Assembly (NCBI RefSeq): GCF_001808955.1
Contig: NZ_KV795254.1
Span: forward strand, 103,503-167,502
Source: Rothia sp. HMSC078H08
GTDB taxonomy: Bacteria; Actinomycetota; Actinomycetes; Actinomycetales; Micrococcaceae
Direction of reading: 5' to 3'
Length of the DNA: 64,000 nucleotides
Part shown: positions 34,385 to 43,593 of the stretch, one piece after another
Position numbering within the stretch: position 1 is the stretch's first letter
How the letters are laid out: every line of letters begins with the position of its first letter
The notes under the pieces: model-generated
Told to the model about the DNA's origin: nothing
Database searches by the model: none
The model's input: only the letters and a program-made list of their open reading frames with translations
Made by a program: the position numbers and the translations under genes

Positions 34385-35839
34385 GTGAACACTGAACTGG
34401 CACCCTCCGCGGTGATTGTTCTCGCCGCCGGCGCTGGCACGCGCATGAAGTCCGCAACCCCCAAGGTCATGCACGGCATTGGTGGTCGATCCATGATTGA
34501 GCACGCCGTTGCCGCGGCCCGTGACTTGAACCCTGAACGCCTCGCTGTTGTGGTACGCCACCAGCGCGATAAGGTTGCTGAGCATGTGCTTGCGTTTGAC
34601 CCTGAGGTAACCATCGTTGATCAGGATGAGATTCCGGGTACTGGTCGTGCGGTTGAGGTCGGTCTGAATGCCTTGGATGCGCAGGCAACCGTCTCCGGCA
34701 CCGTTCTGGTGACCTACGGCGATGTTCCTCTGCTGCGCCCCGAGACTCTGCGCGAACTGATTGCCTTCCACGAGGAAGACAAGAACTCCGTAACTGTCCT
34801 GACCACCCACATTGATGAGCCCGGCTCCTACGGCCGTATCGTGCGTAACCAGGCTGGCGAGGTGACCGCCATCGTCGAGGCGAAGGACGCCTCCCCCGAA
34901 GAGCTCGAGATTACCGAGATCAACTCCGGTATCTACGCCTTTGACGCCGACGTGTTGCGCGAAGCCCTGCTTGAGGTGACCACCGATAACGCTCAGGGTG
35001 AGAAGTACATTACCGATGTGCTGTCCATCGCCCGTTCGAAGGGCCACCGTACCTCCGCCCTGGCCATTGAGGACCGCTGGGAGGTTGAGGGTGCTAACGA
35101 CCGTGTGCAGCTGGCTCAGCTGGGCCGCATGCTCAACAACCGCATCCTCGAGGCTCACATGCGTAACGGCGTGACCATCGTCGATCCGCAGAACACCTGG
35201 ATTGACGTGACCGTGCGCATCGAGAATGACGTGACCCTCCTGCCCGGCGTGCAGCTGCACGGCTCCACCACCGTTGCCACCGGCGCAACCATTGGCCCCG
35301 ACACCACCCTGACCGATATGACCGTTGAGGCAGACGCTACCGTCATCCGCGCTCACGGCTTCGGCGCCGTGATTGGCGAGGGCGCAACCGTCGGCCCCTT
35401 CGCCTACCTGCGCCCCGGTACGACCCTGGGTAAGGGCTCGAAGCTCGGCACCTTCTGCGAGGCCAAGAACTCGCAGATTGGTGACGGTGCGAAGGTTCCG
35501 CACCTGTCCTACGTTGGCGACGCCACCATCGGTGAGGGCGCCAACATTGGTGCGGGTTCCATTTTCGCCAACTACAACGGCCTGGTGAAGAACCGTTCTG
35601 TTATTGGCGCACATGCCCGCATGGGATCCGCGGGCATCTACGTTGCACCGGTCACCGTGGGTGACGGTGCCTACTCCGGCGCGGGCGCGCTGATCCGCAA
35701 GGATGTTCCTGCGGGCGCCCTCGCCTACTCTGAGACTTCCCAGCGCACCATCGAGGGCTGGGTTCTGAAGAACCGTGCCGGTACCGAACCCGCTGAGGCT
35801 GCAAAGGCCGCGGGCGCACAGGAACCGGCAGAATCCTAA
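34385..35839 (+). CDS. glmU: Bifunctional UDP-N-acetylglucosamine pyrophosphorylase / glucosamine-1-phosphate acetyltransferase
   Basis: A 484-residue two-domain enzyme making UDP-GlcNAc for peptidoglycan and surface glycans. The N-terminal uridylyltransferase starts VIVLAAGAGTRMKSATPKVMH. The C-terminal half is a left-handed beta-helix of hexapeptide repeats (VIGEGATVGPFAYLRPG...), with KNSQIGDGAKVPHLSYVGD near the acetyltransferase site. The GTG start follows AAGGAG. It is followed by prs after 20 bp, an operon conserved in the phylum. Confidence 0.96.
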   Translation: MNTELAPSAVIVLAAGAGTRMKSATPKVMHGIGGRSMIEHAVAAARDLNPERLAVVVRHQRDKVAEHVLAFDPEVTIVDQDEIPGTGRAVEVGLNALDAQATVSGTVLVTYGDVPLLRPETLRELIAFHEEDKNSVTVLTTHIDEPGSYGRIVRNQAGEVTAIVEAKDASPEELEITEINSGIYAFDADVLREALLEVTTDNAQGEKYITDVLSIARSKGHRTSALAIEDRWEVEGANDRVQLAQLGRMLNNRILEAHMRNGVTIVDPQNTWIDVTVRIENDVTLLPGVQLHGSTTVATGATIGPDTTLTDMTVEADATVIRAHGFGAVIGEGATVGPFAYLRPGTTLGKGSKLGTFCEAKNSQIGDGAKVPHLSYVGDATIGEGANIGAGSIFANYNGLVKNRSVIGAHARMGSAGIYVAPVTVGDGAYSGAGALIRKDVPAGALAYSETSQRTIEGWVLKNRAGTEPAEAAKAAGAQEPAES

Positions 35840-35859
35840 TCCGAGGAAAGAACAACACC

Positions 35860-36840
35860 ATGAGTAGCGAGATTACCAACCCCGGTGAGCGCAAGCTTGT
35901 AGTGGTCTCCGGTCGAGCACACCCCAAGCTCGCCGAGGAGATTGCGCAGGCCCTTGACCACGACCTGTTGCCCACCTCCGCATATACCTTCGCCAACGGC
36001 GAGACCTACGTCCGTTTTGAGGAGTCTGTGCGCGGTGCGGACGCATTCGTGATTCAGTCGCACCCGGCACCGATTAACGAGTGGCTCATGGAGCAACTCA
36101 TCATGATTGATGCGCTCAAGCGTGCCTCCGCTCGCTCCATTACCGTGGTGTCCCCGTTCTACCCCTACGCTCGTCAGGATAAGAAGCACAAGGGTCGCGA
36201 ACCCATCTCGGCTCGCCTGATTTCTGACCTGTACAAGACCGCCGGCGCGGATCGCCTGATGTGCGTCGATCTGCACACCTCGCAGATTCAGGGCTTCTTC
36301 GACGGCCCGCTGGACCACCTCTTCGCAATTCCGGTGCTGGCTAAGCACATCCGCGAGCGCGTTGAGGACCTGTCGAACGTGACCGTGGTGTCCCCGGACA
36401 CCGGTCGTGTGCGCGTGGCCGAGCACTGGGCCACCCTGCTGAACGGCGCACCCCTGGCCTTCGTGCATAAGACCCGAGACATCAACGTTCCGAACCACGC
36501 GGTCTCCAAGACCGTTGTGGGTAACGTTGAGGGCCGCACCTGCGTGCTGATTGACGACATGATTGACACCGGCGGAACCATCGCCGGCGCCGTGAAGGTC
36601 CTCATGGATAAGGGCGCGAAGGAAGTTATCATCGCGGCAACCCACCCGGTTCTCTCCGATCCCGCCGTTGAGCGTCTGTCCGAGTGCGGCGCGGTCGAGG
36701 TCGTGGTGACCAACACCCTGCCCGTCCCGGAGGAAAAGCGCTTCGAGAACCTGACCGTTCTCTCCATCGCGCCCCTCATCGCTCGCGCTATTCGCGAGGT
36801 CTTTGACGAGGGCTCCGTGACCGAGATTTTCGATCACTAG
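35860..36840 (+). CDS. prs: Ribose-phosphate pyrophosphokinase
   Basis: A 326-residue class I PRPP synthase supplying PRPP for purines, pyrimidines, histidine and, in actinobacteria, decaprenyl-phosphoryl-arabinose type precursors. Motifs include FANGETYVRFEES, QSHPAP, the catalytic flexible loop YARQDKKHKGREPIS, and the PRPP loop IDDMIDTGGTIAG. The ATG follows GAGGAAAG. A perfect 22-bp terminator follows. This marks the left border of the polysaccharide island. Confidence 0.96.
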   Translation: MSSEITNPGERKLVVVSGRAHPKLAEEIAQALDHDLLPTSAYTFANGETYVRFEESVRGADAFVIQSHPAPINEWLMEQLIMIDALKRASARSITVVSPFYPYARQDKKHKGREPISARLISDLYKTAGADRLMCVDLHTSQIQGFFDGPLDHLFAIPVLAKHIRERVEDLSNVTVVSPDTGRVRVAEHWATLLNGAPLAFVHKTRDINVPNHAVSKTVVGNVEGRTCVLIDDMIDTGGTIAGAVKVLMDKGAKEVIIAATHPVLSDPAVERLSECGAVEVVVTNTLPVPEEKRFENLTVLSIAPLIARAIREVFDEGSVTEIFDH

Positions 36841-36854
36841 GGCTTGAATAGGCT

Positions 36855-36902
36855 GTAGAAAATCCCCCGCTACCACGGTTGTGGTAGCGGGGGATTTTCT
36901 AC
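36855..36902. terminator. Terminator after prs
   Basis: A 22-bp perfect stem (36855-36876 with 36881-36902) has a GGTT loop and TTTTCT within the distal arm. It also lies beyond the stop of the leftward phosphatase gene. Confidence 0.92.
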
Positions 36903-36948
36903 GTTTCTGAGGGGGGGCAGGCCCCTGCAGATTCTGTATTGCGGAGAT

Positions 36949-38115
36949 TTAGCGGTGGGCTCGCGCCAGCCACGGCAGAATCACGCGTAGCGACTCTTCA
37001 ACCTCGTCCACGGCCTTCTTCGCGGCGGCCGGGCCTCGACGGTAGGGGTCCTCGAGCTTATCGCTCGCGAGGGGAGTGCCACCGTAGGAGTAGAGGTAGG
37101 AGAGCGGCTCGGCACGGCGCGCTTCCTCACGAAGGCGAGCAGCCTGCTTGAGCAGCACGATCTTGGAATGGTACTGGGGCCACTCGCGCACGATCCAGTC
37201 GGCGTGCACCTTCTCCGCGACCAGGATGATGGTCGCGTTCTTAATGATCTCCTCGGTCAGCTGACGGGAGGCGAAACCCTCGGGATTGTAGCCACGCTCG
37301 ATGAGCTCGTTGGCGATGAGCTCGTACACGCCCTGACCGACCAGCGCGCCGGTACCGGCGCTGGCGAAGGTCCACTTGTCCTCCAGCCCGTACTCTGCGG
37401 CCAGGTGCTTGGAAATAACCTCGCCGGAGGCGCTGCGGGCAATGTTGCCGGTGCACACGAAGAGCGCCTGGAAGGGGCCGTCGGTGTCGTGTGCGCCGCT
37501 GCGGGTGAAGGTACCGGGGGAGAGCTTGAAGAGCGGGGTGCGTTCGCGTTCACCCTGCGGGGCGCTTGCGGTCTCCTCACGTGCCGCGAGGGCTGTCGGA
37601 GCGGGCTCTTCTGCGGTGTCGGCCAGAACACCCGAAGCGACGGTGGGTGCGTGGTGTTCCTCGACGTGAACGGAGCGTGAGGAGGAGCCCTCTGCAGACG
37701 GTTCGTCCAGGGGGAGGATATCGGCGGCGGTACCCGAGGTTTCGGTGAGGTTCAGCGGCTGCGCATCAATGGTGACGGTGCCGTCCTCAGAGATTTCTTC
37801 GGCGTGGGAAGGCTCGGATGCTTTGGGAAGGGGCGTCTGGGCGGCGACCTCGGCGGGGGAGTGAGCCTCATACTCGCCCATGACTTCGCGGAGCGAACCC
37901 GAAGGGACCATGGAGCGCTGGGCGGCCCCGCGGCGGTTCTTGCCTGCCAGGTCGGGGTTGTTCTGGATCAGCGAGCGGACCCCTTCCGCAATGGAGGGGG
38001 CGGATGCCGGCGCAGTGGTCGCGGTGGTTTCGGGGGCCTTGGAGGAGTCGGTGATCTCCTCTGCGGAGCCCCGGGTGTACTTGTCCTTCAAGGACTTGAT
38101 GTTGAAGATGCCCAT
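36949..38115 (-). CDS. Low-molecular-weight protein tyrosine phosphatase with long N-terminal extension
   Basis: A 388-residue protein whose C-terminal 170 residues are an LMW-PTP. The catalytic loop is FVCTGNIARSA (Cys221, Arg227, a CX5R site). The general acid is probably the Asp of LEDPYRRG. The usual second cysteine of CxGNxCRSP is Ala here, and SP is SA. Residues 1-210 are low-complexity, rich in Ala, Glu, Ser and Thr, and look disordered. The ATG at 38115 follows AAAAGG; upstream codons lack a site. It is the expected partner of the BY-kinase at 54942-56414, dephosphorylating its tyrosine tail to control polymer synthesis. Confidence 0.87.
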   Translation of the reverse strand: MGIFNIKSLKDKYTRGSAEEITDSSKAPETTATTAPASAPSIAEGVRSLIQNNPDLAGKNRRGAAQRSMVPSGSLREVMGEYEAHSPAEVAAQTPLPKASEPSHAEEISEDGTVTIDAQPLNLTETSGTAADILPLDEPSAEGSSSRSVHVEEHHAPTVASGVLADTAEEPAPTALAAREETASAPQGERERTPLFKLSPGTFTRSGAHDTDGPFQALFVCTGNIARSASGEVISKHLAAEYGLEDKWTFASAGTGALVGQGVYELIANELIERGYNPEGFASRQLTEEIIKNATIILVAEKVHADWIVREWPQYHSKIVLLKQAARLREEARRAEPLSYLYSYGGTPLASDKLEDPYRRGPAAAKKAVDEVEESLRVILPWLARAHR

Positions 38116-38437
38116 CAAAAGCCTTTTCTCTTGACGTACCCAACGGTGAACAGGGAAGCCGGAAGTGTCGGGTGAAGTTGAACGAATAGTATCTATCATA
38201 CCGAGTTGCTTGACTCTTCAAAGGTCTCTGAATCTCGAGTGTGGCGAATTCCCTAAGGCCTCGTCCGATACATCTTCAATGTAGGTCGCTCTGAAAGTTT
38301 CAACTTGGGGACGTGATGATGACCTAAAGTACAAACTTTATAGCGAAAGGGTTTAGAGGTCACATGCTAGAATTGGCGTGAAATGCTAGGCTTCTTCTCA
38401 CTCGGAAGCCAGTGCAAACACTCACCAACGAGGACCA
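38116..38437. other. Divergent spacer at the left edge of the polysaccharide island
   Basis: A 322-bp region between the phosphatase (leftward) and the flippase (rightward). It is AT-richer than its flanks and contains the extended -10 promoter at 38365-38373. No gene is seen and no JUMPstart-like element was recognised. Confidence 0.5.
38365..38373 (+). promoter_or_regulatory. Extended -10 promoter of the polysaccharide operon
   Basis: TGCTAGAAT is an extended -10 element (TG-N-TAGAAT). It gives a leader of about 55 nt before the flippase ATG. No good -35 is seen, as is usual for this promoter class. Confidence 0.5.
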
Positions 38438-40255
38438 ATGAAGAGTATTTACACTAAGCTTCGTATCTTTTTCCCAGGACGGAGCTTTACACTACTAATT
38501 GTGAATCTAATCGGCCTATTCCTTCTTTCGCTAATGGAAATGGTCGGTGTTGCTGCTGTTCTTCCCATCATGAATATTGCGATGGGCGCTGAAATTACCG
38601 GCTACCTGGCTGTAATTTCTGATATCTTCGGCAACCCTCCGCGTTCTGATTTGGTGCTCTACTTGGGTGTTGTCCTGGTGCTCGCCTTTGTGATTAAGGG
38701 TATCGCTGCGCTCCTCTTTAAGCGCTGGAGCCTGAAATTTACGGGTTACCAGCAGTTGGCGACGTCGACGACAATCCTCAATCATTACATGAAGGATAGC
38801 TACTTCAACCACAAGAAGTCTCAGCCTGAAGAAACCGCATACCTGATTAGCACCTACGTGGTGTTTGCATACCGCGGTTTTGTGGGATCGATTATTAACT
38901 TTGTGGGCGATTTCCTGTCTATCATCGTGTTGCTCATCATGATTCTTTGCGTCATGCCGGTTCCGGCGCTGATCGCTTTCGCATACTTCGGCATCACCAT
39001 TGCTGTCATGCAGTTCTTCTTGCGCCGCGGTAACGCGAAGTATGGTGAGATAACGGCACGTGCAGGTCGAGACGCTTTGCGCTTCCTCCTGGATGACATC
39101 AGGGGCTTCCGCGAAATTCGTATTACGAATGCACACAAGGCTGCTATCGAGCAGTACCGCGAGCCCGCAGTACGAAGCGTTAAAAGCGACGTTAACCTCT
39201 CGTTCCTGAATGACTTCCCCAAGTACACCCTTGAAGTTATTTTCATTGTGGGTATCGCTGGTCTGTTGGCTCTGGTGACCGCAACTCAGGGTGCTGATGG
39301 TCTTCCTTCCCTCATGCTTTTCGCAACCGCATGTATCCGCATCCTTCCGAACGCTACCCGTATGATTGCTTCCCTGGGCGGTATTCGCGCGAACGAGTTC
39401 GCTAGTGAAGAGGTTGCTAAGGTCATCCGCTCGATGAGCCCGGAAGAGCAGCGCCTGCAGATGGTTGAGTTCAAGGATGAAATTGATCCGGCAACCATCA
39501 TTAACTCGGGTATTGAGCCCGTGGATGTTCAGATTGATAACCTGGTCTACCGTTACCCGGACGGTGATAAGGACGTTCTCAAGGACATTCAGCTGGATGT
39601 GCCGGCTGGTACCTCGGTTGCTTTCGTGGGTGGTTCCGGTTCGGGTAAGACTACTCTGGTTGACTTGATTCTTGGTCTGCTGACCCCGACGAGCGGTACG
39701 ATCTCTAGCCAGGGTAAGGACATCCATACTGACCTGCATTCCTGGTATCAGAAGATTGGTTATGTCCCTCAGGATCCCTACCTGGGTAACGGCACGCTGC
39801 GTGAGGCAGTTGCCTTCGGTATCCCCGCAAAGCACATTGATGATGACCGTGTGATCTACTGCCTCGAGCTGGCGGAGCTGATGCCCGTTGTCGAGACCCT
39901 GGAAGACGGCATTAACACCTCGATTGGTGAGAACGGTAACCGCCTTTCCGGTGGTCAGCGTCAGCGTGTGGGCATTGCGCGTGCGATGTACCGCAACCCG
40001 AGCCTGTTGGTTATGGATGAGGCAACCAGTGCACTGGACAATGAGACTGAGCACAAGATTACTCAGACCATTAACCGCATCTCCAAGGAGATTACCGTGA
40101 TTATCGTGGCTCACCGTCTTTCCACGGTGCGTAACGTTAATCAGCTGGTGTACCTCTCCCAAGGCCGCATCGCCAATAAGGGTACCTTCAAGGAAGTTCA
40201 GGCGGCAAACGAAGAATTTGCGAACCTCGTTCGCCTGGGCCAGCTGCCCGACTAA
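38438..40255 (+). CDS. ABC-type lipid-linked oligosaccharide flippase (PglK/MsbA-like)
   Basis: A 605-residue half-transporter with six membrane helices in residues about 15-325 and a C-terminal ATPase. Walker A is GGSGSGKTT, the Q-loop is YVPQDPYLGN, the signature is LSGGQRQRVGIARA, and Walker B is LLVMDEATSALD, with the switch histidine in VAHRLST. Overall it resembles PglK/WlaB flippases for undecaprenyl-linked oligosaccharides more than drug exporters. The ATG follows GAGG. As first gene of the glycan island it probably flips the repeat unit in place of Wzx. It ends in a weak hairpin, so the next gene may have its own promoter. Confidence 0.85.
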   Translation: MKSIYTKLRIFFPGRSFTLLIVNLIGLFLLSLMEMVGVAAVLPIMNIAMGAEITGYLAVISDIFGNPPRSDLVLYLGVVLVLAFVIKGIAALLFKRWSLKFTGYQQLATSTTILNHYMKDSYFNHKKSQPEETAYLISTYVVFAYRGFVGSIINFVGDFLSIIVLLIMILCVMPVPALIAFAYFGITIAVMQFFLRRGNAKYGEITARAGRDALRFLLDDIRGFREIRITNAHKAAIEQYREPAVRSVKSDVNLSFLNDFPKYTLEVIFIVGIAGLLALVTATQGADGLPSLMLFATACIRILPNATRMIASLGGIRANEFASEEVAKVIRSMSPEEQRLQMVEFKDEIDPATIINSGIEPVDVQIDNLVYRYPDGDKDVLKDIQLDVPAGTSVAFVGGSGSGKTTLVDLILGLLTPTSGTISSQGKDIHTDLHSWYQKIGYVPQDPYLGNGTLREAVAFGIPAKHIDDDRVIYCLELAELMPVVETLEDGINTSIGENGNRLSGGQRQRVGIARAMYRNPSLLVMDEATSALDNETEHKITQTINRISKEITVIIVAHRLSTVRNVNQLVYLSQGRIANKGTFKEVQAANEEFANLVRLGQLPD

Positions 40256-40263
40256 TTGAAACT

Positions 40264-40305
40264 ATGGGGGTGATCGTATAGAGATATAGATACGGTCGCC
40301 CCCAT
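40264..40305 (+). terminator. Hairpin after the flippase gene
   Basis: ATGGGGGTGATCGTAT (40264-40279) pairs with ATACGGTCGCCCCCAT (40290-40305) through two mismatched or G-U positions, followed by ATTTA. Confidence 0.65.
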
Positions 40306-40358
40306 ATTTAACCTTCTATCGCTTGTGATTTTCAGGCGCCTCACTCAAAGGATATATT

Positions 40359-41279
40359 GTGACTCATACTCCCCGTGTATCTGCGGTTATTCCTTTCTAC
40401 GGCGAGCCGGAACCGGTTCTCGCCATCATTGACACCCTCCACGCGCAGAAGGGGATTGACCCCTCCGATATCGAAATCGTCGTTTCGGACGACGTCTCGC
40501 CCGTTCCCTTCCCCGAGGTTGAGGGCGTGACCGTCGTGCGCCGTGCCGTCAACGGCGGCTTCGGTAAGGCCGTGAACTCCGGCGTCGCTGCCGCGACCGG
40601 CGAATGGGTGTTCATCCTCAACAGCGACCTGGAGCTGGATGACACCTTCATCTCCCGCATGCTCGCCGCAGCCGAGGCACACGGCCAGGTTCTGGCCAGC
40701 CCGCAGGTCATCGGCCACGACGGCCAGCAGCAGTGGGTGGCCCGCAAGTTCCCCACCGCCGGACATATCGCCTGGGAATGGTTCACCCCCTTGGCTCGCT
40801 TCAAGCCGACGAAGTGGTGGCACCGCGGCGTTGGACACGATGTTGAGGCATGCACCGGAACCTCCGACGCGAAGGTCGACTGGGTTATGGGTGCCTGCAT
40901 GGTCGTGCCTCGCGCCGTATTCAACCGCCTCGGCGGCATGGACGAGCGCTTCTACATGAATAGCGAAGAGGTGGACTTCCAGTACCGCCTCTCGCAGGCC
41001 GGCGTGGACCGCTACCTGATTCCCTCGGTGACCGTTACCCACGAGGGCGGCGGATCTTCCCCCTCGGAGCGTCGCATCCAGTGGCTGACCACCGCACGCT
41101 TCATCTACGCCGACAAGTGGGGCTGGGAAAAGAAGCTGGCCGTAGCCCTGCGTGCAACCAGCTACGCGAACTTCCTCGTGAACTCTGTGCGTGCGCTGCG
41201 CAATAAGGATGTGGACGCTCGCGGGTTCCTCGCCGCCGACCTGGAGCGCATCGCCAAGGCCGAGCGCCGCGAAAACTAG
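40359..41279 (+). CDS. GT2-family glycosyltransferase (rhamnosyltransferase-like)
   Basis: A 306-residue GT-A enzyme. VSAVIPFYGEPEPVLA, the NGGFGKAVNSG stretch and the DxD-type NSDLELD (near residue 90) are typical of GT2. MGACMVVPRAVFNRLGGMDERFYMNSEEVDF matches the WbbL-like rhamnosyltransferase subgroup, which suits the dTDP-rhamnose genes at 56.5-59.9 kb. The GTG start follows AAAGGATATATT. It has no membrane helix and should act on the inner membrane face. The exact donor is not proven. Confidence 0.85.
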   Translation: MTHTPRVSAVIPFYGEPEPVLAIIDTLHAQKGIDPSDIEIVVSDDVSPVPFPEVEGVTVVRRAVNGGFGKAVNSGVAAATGEWVFILNSDLELDDTFISRMLAAAEAHGQVLASPQVIGHDGQQQWVARKFPTAGHIAWEWFTPLARFKPTKWWHRGVGHDVEACTGTSDAKVDWVMGACMVVPRAVFNRLGGMDERFYMNSEEVDFQYRLSQAGVDRYLIPSVTVTHEGGGSSPSERRIQWLTTARFIYADKWGWEKKLAVALRATSYANFLVNSVRALRNKDVDARGFLAADLERIAKAERREN

Positions 41280-41503
41280 CTCTAGTGTCCGCACCCGGTG
41301 CGGAGCGCCCCATAGCTAAACGTTGGAGGTGACACACTGCGTAAGCATGTGTCATCTTCTGCTTTCGTTGTAAAATTTTAGTAGGTATGTTTGAGCGTAA
41401 GCTCTGCTTGAAACGTGCCTCTCTGCTTCACTCCAACACATAGCACCGCACGGTTTTGCCCTGCGGGTTCTTATAGCAAACGCCGACAGGATCCATTCCT
41501 CAT

Positions 41504-42502
41504 ATGACTCAGCCCAAACTTCTACTACTCTCACCCGCATTCCACGGGTACTGGAAGGCGATTCAAGCGTCCCTGGAAGTGCACGGATACGATGTGCGCA
41601 CCCACATCTACGATGCTCCGGGTACCCTCTCCGAGCGCATCCTCAACAAGCTCGCCCACGAGCTGCCCGAGAAGTACCGCCCCGAAAGCTTTGCGGCTCA
41701 GGCAACCCGTAAGGCTATCGATGCTTTCAACGAGTTCCGTCCCGACATCGTGCTGGTCATTAAGGGCGATATGCTCTCCCGCGAATGGTGGGACCTGCTG
41801 GCAACCTCCGGCGTTCGCTACGGCACCTGGCTCTACGACGAGATGCGCCGCATGAGCTACACCGAAGAGGACCTGCACCACCTGGGCTCGCTGGCAAGCT
41901 ACAGCCCGCTGGACGCGCAGCACCTGCGCGAGCAGGGATTCGAGGTGCTCGACATGCCCAACGCCTACGACACCCACTGCCCGATTGTTCCTGTCCGCGA
42001 GGACTCCATCAACTTTGTGGGCGCCAAGTACCCCAACCGTGAGGAGACCCTGCAGGCCCTCGTCGCCGCCGGTCTGCCGGTGCGTGCCTACGGCCGTGCC
42101 TGGTCGCGCCACCCCTACGATATTCTGCGCACCAAGCAGTTCAAAGACTCCGGCGTACCCGCCGGCCGCGATATTGACCGCTCTGAGGCGTACGGCATCA
42201 TGGCGTCCTCCCCGGCCACCCTGAACATCCACAACAACCAGGACGGCTTCACCATGCGTACCTTCGAGGCGCCCGGCGTTGGCGCCCTGCAGGTGATTGA
42301 TCGCCCCGACGTGGACCGCTACTACATTCCGGGTGAAGAGGTTCTGGTGTACGAGAGCATCGATGAGCTCATCGAGATTTGTACCCGCATTTTCCGTGAC
42401 CCGAAGTGGGCGCGAAAGATTCGTGAAACCGGTCAGAAGCGAACCCTGGCCGAGCACACCTTTGATCAGCGCGTCAAGATTTTGGAGCAGCTATGGGCCT
42501 AA
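41504..42502 (+). CDS. CgeB-like glycosyltransferase
   Basis: A 332-residue GT-B type protein resembling the spore-maturation CgeB family (glycosyl transferase group 1, PF13524). The start KLLLLSPAFHGYWKAI is a Rossmann strand. The C-terminal half has NIHNNQDGFTMRTFEAPGVGALQVID, where the Glu of FEAPG is the usual nucleotide-ribose contact, and EEVLVYESIDELIEI. No membrane segment is present. The last 10 bases overlap the next gene, so the two are translationally coupled. A TAAAAT at 41371-41376 may be its -10. Confidence 0.82.
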   Translation: MTQPKLLLLSPAFHGYWKAIQASLEVHGYDVRTHIYDAPGTLSERILNKLAHELPEKYRPESFAAQATRKAIDAFNEFRPDIVLVIKGDMLSREWWDLLATSGVRYGTWLYDEMRRMSYTEEDLHHLGSLASYSPLDAQHLREQGFEVLDMPNAYDTHCPIVPVREDSINFVGAKYPNREETLQALVAAGLPVRAYGRAWSRHPYDILRTKQFKDSGVPAGRDIDRSEAYGIMASSPATLNIHNNQDGFTMRTFEAPGVGALQVIDRPDVDRYYIPGEEVLVYESIDELIEICTRIFRDPKWARKIRETGQKRTLAEHTFDQRVKILEQLWA

Positions 42503-43593
42503 CCTACCCCCTCGACATTGATGCATGGGCCGCCTGGCAGAAGCGCCAGAACACCCTGCGCTGGGCTAAGGGCGAGGCCCGCAGCCTTATCGGACGTCTG
42601 CGCGGGGGCGCGGCGGAACAGGAAGCACCTGTTGGCGGTGTTCTCTATACCCGAGGCGCCGTACCCCGCGTGCTCATTGTGCTCGATTCTTTCTCTCCGA
42701 CGAGCCGTAACTCCCTTCTGGAGCCGCTCAAGTACCTCGAGAACGTGGGCGTGGCCCTGTGGGTCCCCGAGGACGCCTCGGAGTACCTCAACGGCCAGTA
42801 CGCCACCGAGCGTTACGGCCGTGATGCCTGGACCGAACAGGAAGTGACGGGCGACCAGCTGCAGGGGCTCCTGCCCGGTGTGCGCGTGGTCCTTTCCCTC
42901 GGCCACTACCTGGCCCGCGGCGCGGCCGCCTACGAGTACTCTCGCGCGATTGGTGCTGAGTACTGGGTCGTACAGCACGGTCTGCTCGTGCCGCAGGCAC
43001 CGCCCCTGCCGGTTGGCGCAACTCTGTTGGCGTTCAGCGAAGCCGACGCAGAGTTCTGGGCGTCGGGTCGCCGCGACGTGACCACCCACGCGGTGGGTTC
43101 CCAGCTGCTCTACCTGGCCGCTCAGAAAGCCGCCGGCGCCGAGGCGCAGAAGCAGAACGATCTGGAACCAATCTTCTTGGGCCAGATGCACGGCGCCGAG
43201 CTACCGCGAGCATCCTTCGCTTTCGCTGCGCACTCCTTCCTGAAGAAGTACGGCGGTATCTACCGCCCGCACCCGAGCGAGAAGGACAAGCTGTCGGTGC
43301 TGACCCACAAGCTGTGGGAGAAGGAAGGCATCCGCATCGATCGTTCCGGAACCCCTCTGAACGAGGTACCGAACCCAGTCGTGTCGATTTTCTCCACCGG
43401 TGTGCTGGAGGCGGCTATCCGCGGCATCCCGGCCTGGGTGTACCACCCGGCACCGCCGGCATGGCTTGTGGAATTCTGGGACCGCTACGGCATGAACCGG
43501 TGGGGGAGCGAACCCACCCCCGCCCCGGTTCAGCCCGAGAAGGAACCGGCACGCCGCATCGCTGAACTCATCATCGAAACTCTGGAGGCATAA
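42493..43593 (+). CDS. GT-B-like protein of unknown function, possible nonulosonate transferase
   Basis: A 366-residue protein I cannot place firmly. The order is an N-terminal variable segment, a Rossmann-like half (VPRVLIVLDSFSPTSRN), and a second half with EPIFLGQMHG, YRPHPSEKD and VSIFSTGVLEAAIRG. An HP motif followed by a small-residue/Ser motif recalls the bacterial sialyl- and polysialyltransferase fold families (GT38/GT52), but the match is weak. It is coupled to its neighbours at both ends (10-bp overlap before, 1-bp overlap with the cytidylyltransferase). That makes transfer of the CMP-activated sugar a reasonable hypothesis, not a finding. Confidence 0.55.
   Translation: MGLTYPLDIDAWAAWQKRQNTLRWAKGEARSLIGRLRGGAAEQEAPVGGVLYTRGAVPRVLIVLDSFSPTSRNSLLEPLKYLENVGVALWVPEDASEYLNGQYATERYGRDAWTEQEVTGDQLQGLLPGVRVVLSLGHYLARGAAAYEYSRAIGAEYWVVQHGLLVPQAPPLPVGATLLAFSEADAEFWASGRRDVTTHAVGSQLLYLAAQKAAGAEAQKQNDLEPIFLGQMHGAELPRASFAFAAHSFLKKYGGIYRPHPSEKDKLSVLTHKLWEKEGIRIDRSGTPLNEVPNPVVSIFSTGVLEAAIRGIPAWVYHPAPPAWLVEFWDRYGMNRWGSEPTPAPVQPEKEPARRIAELIIETLEA

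Noticed and set aside
38531-40162. 543-codon minus-strand frame opposite the flippase
   Set aside because: Antisense shadow; the plus strand has complete ABC transporter motifs.
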